From an uncultured Collinsella sp. (GTDB taxonomy: Bacteria; Actinomycetota; Coriobacteriia; Coriobacteriales; Coriobacteriaceae): a stretch of 13,976 nt of DNA. The first letter of the stretch is position 1; each line of letters begins with the position of its first letter. The stretch spans positions 1-13,976 of the forward strand of contig URXE01000055.1 of assembly GCA_900551815.1 (NCBI GenBank), in the 5' to 3' direction. A program made the translations under genes and the position numbers. The notes beneath the pieces are model-generated. The model was not told the origin of the DNA and did not search any database. It saw only the letters and a list, made by a program, of their open reading frames with translations. Shown piece by piece: positions 1-5,297 of the stretch.

Positions 1-45
1 ACACGTAAGGAGTCGTCGGCAGCGTCAGATGTGTATAAGAGACAG
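1..45 (+). other. Nextera read-1 adapter with i5 index (artefact)
   Basis: Non-genomic library sequence. Bases 1-4 (ACAC) are the end of the P5 arm, 5-12 (GTAAGGAG) match the i5 index known as S505, 13-26 (TCGTCGGCAGCGTC) are the read-1 adapter, and 27-45 (AGATGTGTATAAGAGACAG) are the 19-bp Tn5 mosaic end. Genomic DNA begins at 46. The adapter reads in frame into the first gene and would add a false MCIRDR peptide to its N-terminus. Confidence 0.98.
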
Positions 46-733
46 GAGCAGCACCAAGGCGCTTATCGCCGTTATCGTTGTGCTCGTGGCAATTATCATC
101 GCCTTGGTCATCTTTTTTGTGATCAAGCCTTTCGACAACGCCGCCACGCAGACGACTGCCGAGGTAGCTAAGCTGCACCATGACGTCGACGACGATGACC
201 TAAAGCCTCTCGGCGATCCCAACAGCCTGTACGACGATGATGACGATGACGATGACGACGAGGATGGCGGCGAAGCAACGCTCTCCGAGCAGAATCTCTA
301 CCGCCGACTGAGCGAATACTACGACTTGCTCGAAGACCTCGACAACTACGTCCGTGGCTGCGCGCAGAACTTCAACGGCAGCTATCTGGAAGAGGATCGA
401 ACCACCCGTCAAAATCTCGCTGACGTCGCCGAGCGCACGGAGGACACCATCGAGCAGTATTACGACATCGTCGAGGACCTAGACGTTCCGACGAGCTCCA
501 AGAACTACAGCTCCTGGAAGGACATCATCGCCCTGTACGACGACCTGGATCACCGCATCGATGCGATCTGCGATGCCTGGGAGATCAGCTTAAAGTACGC
601 AAAGCCCGCGGACCATAAGAACGAGATCGTGGCGCCGCTGTCGCGCGACAACGTGGCGGGCACCAATGACAATAAGTACCGCCTAGACTTTGAGGAGCGC
701 TATCCCGGCGCCAAACCCGTCGAAGTGAACTAG
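46..733 (+). CDS. Single-pass membrane protein, Asp-rich, 5'-truncated
   Basis: The 5' end is lost at the adapter junction; the first fully genomic codon is 47-49 and about 228 residues remain. The protein opens with a short SSTK stretch and a strong hydrophobic helix (roughly codons 59-124) rich in Ile, Val and Phe, followed by KPFD. An acidic linker comes next, with a DDDD cluster and then nine consecutive Asp codons plus Glu-Asp (233-265). The C-terminal part, about 150 residues, looks helical and charged (SEYYDLLEDLD, EQYYDIVEDLD) and is probably extracytoplasmic. It ends in TAG. I recognise no named family. In actinobacteria such proteins often carry a cytoplasmic zinc ribbon before the helix, but that part would lie off the contig. 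The next gene is convergent, with a large inverted repeat between. Confidence 0.8.
233..265 (+). repeat. GAY (Asp) codon run
   Basis: Eleven acidic codons in a row: nine Asp (GAC/GAT mixed), one Glu and one Asp. The synonymous mixing of GAC and GAT argues for selection on the acidic peptide more than recent slippage of a pure trinucleotide repeat. It lies between the membrane helix and the helical domain of the first gene. Confidence 0.85.
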
Positions 734-752
734 CGCTTTGTCGTTCCCGAGT

Positions 753-808
753 CGGCAGTTAGGGACGTTCCTAAACTGCCGGCAGAAAAGGAACGTCCCT
801 AACTGCCG
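753..808. repeat. 20-bp perfect inverted repeat (GGGACGTTCC element, locus 1)
   Basis: Arms 753-772 (CGGCAGTTAGGGACGTTCCT) and 789-808 are exact reverse complements, separated by 16 bases holding the palindrome CTGCCGGCAG (776-785). It can be read as two inverted copies of one unit, each with the core TTAGGGACGTTCCTAAA or its complement, flanked by CGGCAG and CTGCCG. It lies between two convergent genes and starts 2 bp past the HAD stop codon, so it may also act as a bidirectional transcription stop, although no clear U-tract follows either arm. Related cores occur at about 1782-1818 and 3785-3812. Confidence 0.85.
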
Positions 809-810
809 GA

Positions 811-1605
811 TTAGGCGAGGCTCTCCAGAACACGGCGAAGTTCCTGCTGGACGGCGTGGTCGCGGTTGCGCCCCACCACGCGATCGGCAACGGCCTTGAG
901 TGCAGGACGCGCGTTTTCCATCGCGCAGCCCGTGCCGACAAAGCGAATGATCTCGTAATCGTTCATCGAGTCGCCAAACGTCATAACCTCGTCGCGCCCA
1001 ATGCCATAATGCTCCGCGAGCTGTGCAATACCCGAGGCCTTCGACACACCGGGCTGCATGGCATCGATCCACGCGTTGCCCGAAGGCGCAAAAGTAAAGA
1101 GCTGACCGAGTTCGCGCTGCAGCACGTACGCACTGTCCATAACGGCACCGTCGTCGCAAAAGATACTCGCTTTGATGATATTTACGCTGGGATCGGGCAG
1201 CTCCCAAATGCGCTCGGCATTGGGAAGGTCCTTATCGACCTCGCGCACGAACTTGCACTCGTCATCGAGCAAAAAGGACTTGGTTCGGTCGAAGAGCGCA
1301 AGATGCAGATTGGGAAACGTCGCGACGGCCTGGGCGAGCTTTCGAATCGCCAGGTGCGAATACACCTCGCGGTCTACCATTTTGCCGTCGGCGTAGACCT
1401 GGGCACCGTTAGCTGCGACAAAGTCCATCTTGTCGCGAACGGGCGCAAAGAACTCGCACAGACGATCGTAGCGGCGACCTGACGATGCGGCAAAATGCAC
1501 GCCATGCTCGCGTAGCGCCAAAATCAGTTCGTAGGTCTCGGGAGGCACCTGGCCGTTTTCGTCAAGCAGCGTGCCGTCCATATCGGATGCAATCAGTTTA
1601 AACAT
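811..1605 (-). CDS. Cof-type HAD-superfamily hydrolase
   Basis: 264 residues, the usual size for Cof/YidA-like HAD IIB phosphatases, which remove phosphate from sugar phosphates or small phosphorylated metabolites in the cytoplasm. Motif I is DMDGT with D8 and D10 (nucleophile and acid/base). Motif II is SSGR at 41-44, motif III the Lys in VSKASG (K189), and motif IV GDSMND at 211-216, which binds Mg. The cap domain lies between motifs II and III, as in class IIB. The ATG at 1605 is preceded by GGGAG about 7 nt upstream. The stop is TAA, the only non-TAG stop in the window. The exact substrate cannot be read from sequence. A large leader hairpin covers the ribosome binding site. The gene follows ade on the same strand with a 206-bp gap and probably has its own promoter. 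Confidence 0.9.
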   Translation of the reverse strand: MFKLIASDMDGTLLDENGQVPPETYELILALREHGVHFAASSGRRYDRLCEFFAPVRDKMDFVAANGAQVYADGKMVDREVYSHLAIRKLAQAVATFPNLHLALFDRTKSFLLDDECKFVREVDKDLPNAERIWELPDPSVNIIKASIFCDDGAVMDSAYVLQRELGQLFTFAPSGNAWIDAMQPGVSKASGIAQLAEHYGIGRDEVMTFGDSMNDYEIIRFVGTGCAMENARPALKAVADRVVGRNRDHAVQQELRRVLESLA

Positions 1606-1610
1606 AGAAA

Positions 1611-1672
1611 AGCTCCCTTCGGGCTTGTTGGAATCGAACGTGTATCCGATTCCAACGTACCCAAAGGGAGCT
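1611..1672 (-). promoter_or_regulatory. Leader hairpin covering the HAD Shine-Dalgarno
   Basis: Two 26-nt arms, 1611-1636 and 1647-1672, are reverse complements at 22 of 26 positions; two of the four mismatches become G-U wobbles in the minus-strand transcript. The loop is 10 nt (1637-1646). In the HAD mRNA the 3' arm ends in GAAGGGAGCT, which contains the Shine-Dalgarno of the gene starting at 1605, followed by UUUUCU and then AUG. The structure therefore either hides the ribosome site or acts as a terminator for upstream ade transcription. Pairing is seen in the sequence; the regulatory role is inferred. Confidence 0.65.
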
Positions 1673-1675
1673 CAA

Positions 1676-1704
1676 ATAAGACTCCGCGGGCGTAAACGTT
1701 ACAA
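1676..1704 (-). promoter_or_regulatory. Candidate promoter for the HAD gene
   Basis: On the minus strand a -35-like TTGTAA (1699-1704) and a -10-like TCTTAT (1676-1681) are separated by exactly 17 bp, each matching the consensus at four of six positions. The predicted start, about 7 nt beyond the -10, falls at or just before the first base of the leader hairpin, so the mRNA would begin with that hairpin. Confidence 0.4.
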
Positions 1705-1756
1705 GGACCTGGCAAATAGCTCACGCGCGCCGGATGCCCCACGGCCGCAGCGTCAG

Positions 1757-1778
1757 GCGACACGCCAGAGAGTGTCGC
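1757..1778. repeat. Small inverted repeat downstream of ade
   Basis: GCGACAC (1757-1763) and GTGTCGC (1772-1778) are perfect 7-bp arms with an 8-nt loop, 34 bp past the ade stop codon. It could help end ade transcription, but no T-run follows on the minus strand. Confidence 0.4.
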
Positions 1779-1781
1779 AGG

Positions 1782-1818
1782 CGACTAGTCGTTTAAGAAC
1801 GTCCCCGATGACTAGTCG
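1782..1818. repeat. GGGACGTTCC element, locus 2, with GACTAGTC ends
   Basis: The core TTTAAGAACGTCCCC resembles the core of the inverted repeat at 753-808. It is flanked on the left by the 10-bp palindrome CGACTAGTCG (1782-1791) and on the right by a second GACTAGTCG (1810-1818). Because the arm sequence is palindromic, the two flanks can pair with each other. The right flank contains the last bases of ade, including its stop codon TAG (complement of 1812-1814). Confidence 0.6.
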
Positions 1819-3632
1819 GCGTAGGTAAAGGTTGTGACGTCGAACATGCCCTCGGGACGGATGCGGAGCGTCGGGATCACCGGCAGGGGCAGGAAGATGA
1901 TGCCCATGATGGGATCGAGCGGCGGCTCAATACCCATAGCGCGTGCCTTGACCATAAAGTCGTCGTGCTGCGCGGCAACGTCCTCGGCCGTGCCCTCGCT
2001 CATCAGGCCACCGAGCGCCAGCGGAATGCGCGCCACGACCTCGCCGTTGCGCACCAGCACGTGACCGCCCTGGCCCACGGCCTCAACGGCGGCCATCATA
2101 TCGGCGGCGTTGTCGCCCACCACGCACACGTTGTGCGAGTCGTGGCCGATCGTGGAGGCAATGGCGCCACCGGTGATGGTAAAGCCACGCACCCAGCCGC
2201 GACCGATATGCTTGCCGACAAGACCCAGGCCAGCGGGACCGTCGCCGTCGGCGCCCTCGGCCTGCAGCGACACGCCGCGGCCATGGCGCTCGATCAGCAT
2301 AATGCGGCGCAGGCCCTCGGCGCTCTCGGGGCGAGCCATACCCGTGATGGCCTTGCCCGGCACCACGTCAATCACGGCCTCGCCCGGCTTGAAGGCATAA
2401 TCGAATACGTCGAGCGAAAGCTTCGGCAGCTTAACGGAGGCGCGCAGTTCATCGGCAAGGGCCGCAACCTCGGCCATCTCGGGTGCGATCTCGCCCACAA
2501 AGGTGCCGTCCTGCGCCACCAGAGCACCGGCGGCATATACGCGATGCGGAGCCGTGGCAAACGTCAGGTCGTTGAGCACCAGCAGGTCGGCACGCTTGCC
2601 CGGGGCGATGGCGCCACGCAGCTCGTGCGGGTCGCGGCAGCCGTGATCCAGGCCAAACGCCTCGGCCGTGGAGAGGGACGCCATAGAGATAGCGACCACG
2701 GGGTCGATACCGGCCTCAATCGCCACGCGGCAGGCATTGTCGATCATGCCGGTCGCAAGCGCATCGGAAGGGGCGCGGTCGTCAGTCGCAAAGCAGCAGC
2801 GGCGGGCGCGCGCGGGATTCTCCAGCAGCATCGGAGACAGGTTGGCCAGGTCATGGCTGCACGTACCCTCGCGCAGCATCACGTACATGCCGCGAGACAG
2901 CTTGTCGAGTGCCTCCTCGGGAATCGTCGACTCGTGATCGGCGATAATGCCAGCCGCGGCATAGGCGTTGAGGTCCTTGCCGGCAACGAGCGGGGCGTGA
3001 CCGTCGACCTGTTTGGACGGCGTCTGGTTGGCAGCATCGATGCGAGCGCAGGTCTCGGGATCGGCCATAAAGACGCCCGGCAGGTTCATCATCTCGCCCA
3101 GGCCAAAGACATCACCCGGATATTCGGCAAAAAACGCCTGCATATCGGCAGCAGTGATGACGGCACCGGCCTGCTCGTCGGGCAGTGCGGGCACGCACGA
3201 GGGCATCATGTACTTGATGGAAATAGGAGCACGACGACCGTCCTCAATCATAAAGCGAAGGCCGTCGAGCCCCGCCACGTTGGCGATCTCGTGGCTGTCG
3301 GCAATAGCGGTAGTGGTACCGCGCGTCGCCGCCATGCGCGCATACTCGGCAGGGCGGATGTTCGAAGACTCGATATGCAAGTGTCCGTCGATAAAACCGG
3401 GGGCAAGGTAGCGGCCCTGGCAATCGATGACCTCGGCAGCCTCATACGTACCGGCGGCATCGTCGCGACCGTCGTACAGCACACCGACGATCACGCCATC
3501 CTTGACGGCAACGCTACCGGGCGCCACGCGCTGACCGTACACATCGACGATCTGCGCGTTGGCAAACAGCGTGTCGACGGGTACACGACCCTCGGCAGCC
3601 TCGATCACAGACCTCATGACCTCAACGGACAT
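1812..3632 (-). CDS. ade: Adenine deaminase
   Basis: 606 residues from the chosen ATG at 3632. The enzyme hydrolyses adenine to hypoxanthine and ammonia in purine salvage and belongs to the amidohydrolase superfamily. Visible family blocks in order: PGFIDGHLHIESS (H84, H86, metal ligands), DSHEIANV (about 112-119), MPSCVP, GEMMNLPGV (E180), DGHAP (H212), ADHE (231-234), REGT, ATDD (D284, D285), GAIAPGKRADLLVL, then the C-terminal ASTIGHDSHNVCVVG and LALGGLMS blocks typical of Ade. An upstream in-frame extension is possible, but the ATG at 3632 has AAAGGAG 6 nt before it and fits the family N-terminus. The stop is TAG. The gene sits alone, separated from tyrS upstream by terminators. Just before the Shine-Dalgarno there is a terminator-like hairpin, so expression may be controlled in the leader. 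Confidence 0.95.
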   Translation of the reverse strand: MSVEVMRSVIEAAEGRVPVDTLFANAQIVDVYGQRVAPGSVAVKDGVIVGVLYDGRDDAAGTYEAAEVIDCQGRYLAPGFIDGHLHIESSNIRPAEYARMAATRGTTTAIADSHEIANVAGLDGLRFMIEDGRRAPISIKYMMPSCVPALPDEQAGAVITAADMQAFFAEYPGDVFGLGEMMNLPGVFMADPETCARIDAANQTPSKQVDGHAPLVAGKDLNAYAAAGIIADHESTIPEEALDKLSRGMYVMLREGTCSHDLANLSPMLLENPARARRCCFATDDRAPSDALATGMIDNACRVAIEAGIDPVVAISMASLSTAEAFGLDHGCRDPHELRGAIAPGKRADLLVLNDLTFATAPHRVYAAGALVAQDGTFVGEIAPEMAEVAALADELRASVKLPKLSLDVFDYAFKPGEAVIDVVPGKAITGMARPESAEGLRRIMLIERHGRGVSLQAEGADGDGPAGLGLVGKHIGRGWVRGFTITGGAIASTIGHDSHNVCVVGDNAADMMAAVEAVGQGGHVLVRNGEVVARIPLALGGLMSEGTAEDVAAQHDDFMVKARAMGIEPPLDPIMGIIFLPLPVIPTLRIRPEGMFDVTTFTYAD

Positions 3633-3652
3633 ACATACTCCTTTAACCGTAG

Positions 3653-3688
3653 AAAAAAGCTGCGGAGCGGACAGGCCTTCACCGCAGC
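3653..3688 (-). terminator. Terminator-like hairpin in the ade leader
   Basis: In the minus-strand transcript GCUGCGG (3682-3688) and CCGCAGC (3659-3665) form a perfect 7-bp stem with a 16-nt loop, followed directly by six U (3653-3658). This is a classic intrinsic terminator shape, but it lies only 8 nt upstream of the ade Shine-Dalgarno (3639-3645). It is therefore an attenuator candidate or a 5'-end hairpin. I recognise no known purine riboswitch core upstream of it. Confidence 0.6.
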
Positions 3689-3700
3689 AAACCAATAGCC

Positions 3701-3728
3701 ATTGTATGCCCAAACGATGGGTCAACAA
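3701..3728 (-). promoter_or_regulatory. Candidate ade promoter
   Basis: TACAAT on the minus strand (3701-3706) matches five of six -10 positions. Sixteen bp upstream is TTGTTG (3723-3728), a weak -35. If used, transcription would start near 3694, just before the leader hairpin. A start further upstream is equally possible. Confidence 0.3.
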
Positions 3729-3784
3729 TATGCCTCTCCGCTTAACGGCATCCGCCACTTGGCGCAATGGCGACAGGTTGCTTC

Positions 3785-3812
3785 GCACCAAAAAGAAACG
3801 TCCCTAAGTGCC
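3785..3812. repeat. GGGACGTTCC element, locus 3
   Basis: The segment AGAAACGTCCCTAAGTGCC (3794-3812) matches the right arm of the inverted repeat at 789-807 at 17 of 19 positions. It is flanked by GCAC (3785-3788) on the left and GTGC (3808-3811) on the right, again a self-complementary pair unlike the CTGCCG arms of locus 1. It lies in the ade-tyrS gap. Confidence 0.55.
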
Positions 3813-3854
3813 AACCAGGACAACGCCGTAGGTGGAGGACGGACAGCGAGCGGA

Positions 3855-3944
3855 CTCCAGAGCGAACAAATTGGCATGAAAAGAGGACGGCATAGACCTT
3901 CTGGTCATGCCGTCCTCTTTGAATGACAAGTTGTCGCTCTGGAG
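3855..3944 (-). terminator. tyrS terminator inside a 90-nt double hairpin
   Basis: The inner stem pairs 3880-3898 with 3903-3920: 18 bp with one bulged A (3894) and a TTCT loop. On the minus strand it is followed by UUUU from 3882-3879, so it is a good intrinsic terminator for tyrS; the sequence also reads well on the plus strand. An outer stem pairs 3855-3869 with 3931-3944 (14 bp, one bulge) and is joined to the inner stem by a symmetric 10 x 10 nt internal loop. The outer stem is more than a simple terminator needs. Confidence 0.8.
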
Positions 3945-3963
3945 CCCGCGCAGCGTCGAGCTG

Positions 3964-3989
3964 TTACGCGGTTTGGTAAAACCGCGTAA
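3964..3989. repeat. Perfect hairpin directly after the tyrS stop
   Basis: TTACGCGGTTT (3964-3974) and AAACCGCGTAA (3979-3989) form a perfect 11-bp stem with a 4-nt loop. In the tyrS transcript it begins at the first base after the TAG stop codon. No U-run follows, so it is more likely an mRNA 3'-end protector or a first stage of the termination region completed by the hairpin at 3855-3944. Confidence 0.65.
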
Positions 3990-5201
3990 CTAAATAAGCT
4001 TAAAGCCCTTGCGCTTGCCTACGGAGAGGGTGTCGCCCAGCTTGAGGGCGCTCGGGTCGATGTTGTAGCTCTTGGGAGCCACGGCCTTGCCGTTGATCTT
4101 GACGCCGCCACCGTCGATGTCGCGACGGGCCTGGCCGGCGCTGGCCGAAAGACCCAGGTCCTTGAGCAGGCCGGCGAGGTAAATCTGGCCCTCGTCGTTG
4201 ACGGTCAGCTCAACGTGCTTCTCGGGGAAGTCGGCGAGCTGGCCCTCCTTGAACACGCGGTCGAACTCGGCCTGAGCCTCGTCGCCGGCGCCGGCGCCGT
4301 GGTAGGTGTCGCACAGGTCGCGGCCCAGAGCGCGCTTGAGCTCATAGGGATCGGCGGAACCGTCAGCCAGGGCGGCGTCAATCTTGTCGACCTCGGCCGG
4401 GGTGAGCGAGCTCGCCAGGCGGTAGTACTTACCGATCATCTCGTCGGGGATGGACATGGTCTTGCCGAACATATCCTTGGGCGTATCGGTCAGGCCGATG
4501 TAGTTACCGTAGGACTTGGACATCTTACGGACGCCATCGGTGCCCTCGAGCAGCGGCATGGTGAGCGCGATCTGGGGCTCCATGCCCATCTTCTCCATGA
4601 GCTCACGGCCGGCGAGCAGGTTGAAGAGCTGATCGGTGCCGCCCATTTCCACGTCGGCCTTGATCTGCACGGAGTCGTAAGCCTGCATCACGGGATACAG
4701 GAACTCATGCAGGGCGATCGGCGTCTGGGACTGGTAGCGCTTGGTAAAGTCGTCGCGCTCGAGAATACGAGCGACGGTGAACTTGGAGCACACCTGCAGC
4801 AGGCCGGCCAGATCCATCGACAAGATCCAGTCGCCGTTGTGCACGATGGTGGTCTTCTCGGGATCCAGGATCTTCATGGCCTGGCTCACGTAGGTCTCGG
4901 CGTTGGCCTCGATCTGCTCCTGCGAAAGCTGCGGGCGGGTGGAGTTCTTGCCCGAAGGATCGCCAATCAGCGCGGTACCGTTGCCGATGATGAGGGTGAC
5001 GTTGTGGCCCAGGTCCTGGAACTGACGCATCTTGCGCAGCGGCACGGCGTGGCCCAGGTGCAGGTCGGGGCTGGTGGGATCGACGCCGAGCTTGATGTTG
5101 AGGGGCTCGCCCTTCTCAAGCTTCTTGCGAAGGTCGGCCTCGGGGACGATCTGCGCGGCGCCCGAGGTGATGATACGCATTTGCTCGTCAACAGACAGCA
5201 T
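3990..5201 (-). CDS. tyrS: Tyrosyl-tRNA synthetase
   Basis: 403 residues, standard length. It charges tRNA-Tyr with tyrosine using ATP in the cytoplasm. The class I signature HIGH appears as HLGH (48-51) within GVDPTSPDLHLGHAVPL, and the second signature is a canonical KMSKS (226-230). This places it with the TyrZ-like bacterial group; the E. coli type has a KFGKT motif instead. GGTDQLFNLLAGRE (187-200) helps bind tyrosine. The last 60 or so residues are an S4-type RNA-binding domain (SASAGQARRDIDGGGVKING). The ATG at 5201 has a strong AAAGGAGG 7 nt upstream. The stop is TAG, followed by two hairpins, the second a U-tailed terminator. The leader carries a stem-loop but no T-box sequence that I can recognise. 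It is monocistronic by appearance. Confidence 0.97.
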   Translation of the reverse strand: MLSVDEQMRIITSGAAQIVPEADLRKKLEKGEPLNIKLGVDPTSPDLHLGHAVPLRKMRQFQDLGHNVTLIIGNGTALIGDPSGKNSTRPQLSQEQIEANAETYVSQAMKILDPEKTTIVHNGDWILSMDLAGLLQVCSKFTVARILERDDFTKRYQSQTPIALHEFLYPVMQAYDSVQIKADVEMGGTDQLFNLLAGRELMEKMGMEPQIALTMPLLEGTDGVRKMSKSYGNYIGLTDTPKDMFGKTMSIPDEMIGKYYRLASSLTPAEVDKIDAALADGSADPYELKRALGRDLCDTYHGAGAGDEAQAEFDRVFKEGQLADFPEKHVELTVNDEGQIYLAGLLKDLGLSASAGQARRDIDGGGVKINGKAVAPKSYNIDPSALKLGDTLSVGKRKGFKLI

Positions 5202-5222
5202 TGGGTATCCTCCTTTTGCTAT

Positions 5223-5249
5223 AGCACCCTCGCCGAAAACGGCGGTGCT
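5223..5249 (-). promoter_or_regulatory. tyrS leader stem-loop
   Basis: In the mRNA AGCACC-GCCG pairs with CGGC-GAG-GGUGCU, a 10-bp stem with a UUUU loop and a 3-nt bulge (5229-5231). It ends about 8 nt before the Shine-Dalgarno at 5209-5216. No T-box core (AGGGUGGNACC) is present, so tRNA sensing is not supported. Confidence 0.5.
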
Positions 5250-5269
5250 GGAAGTCCATAAACTCTCTT

Positions 5270-5278
5270 ATGATAACA
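5270..5278 (-). promoter_or_regulatory. Candidate extended -10 promoter of tyrS
   Basis: On the minus strand TGT-TATCAT gives the TGn extension plus five of six matches to TATAAT. No good -35 is visible 16-18 bp upstream, which is common for extended -10 promoters. It lies just downstream of the U32 gene's stop and would give a leader of about 60 nt. Confidence 0.4.
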
Positions 5279-5297
5279 AACTGACGCGATGCAGCAT

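Noticed and set aside
29..46. N-terminal MCIRDR on the first protein
   Set aside because: Encoded by the Tn5 mosaic end of the adapter, not by the genome.
1965..3698. Long plus-strand open frame (577 codons) opposite ade
   Set aside because: It is the antisense shadow of ade. The translation is His/Gly/Arg/Ala-rich with no domain pattern, while the opposite strand has every adenine deaminase motif.
3633..3720. Purine riboswitch before ade
   Set aside because: The conserved junction and loop sequences of known purine riboswitches are not present; only a terminator-like hairpin is seen.
3633..3791. 53-residue N-terminal extension of adenine deaminase
   Set aside because: The extension crosses the leader hairpin and lacks a ribosome site, whereas the ATG at 3632 has AAAGGAG at the right distance.
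5202..5297. T-box riboswitch before tyrS
   Set aside because: The T-box core and specifier-loop arrangement are missing, and the gap is too short.
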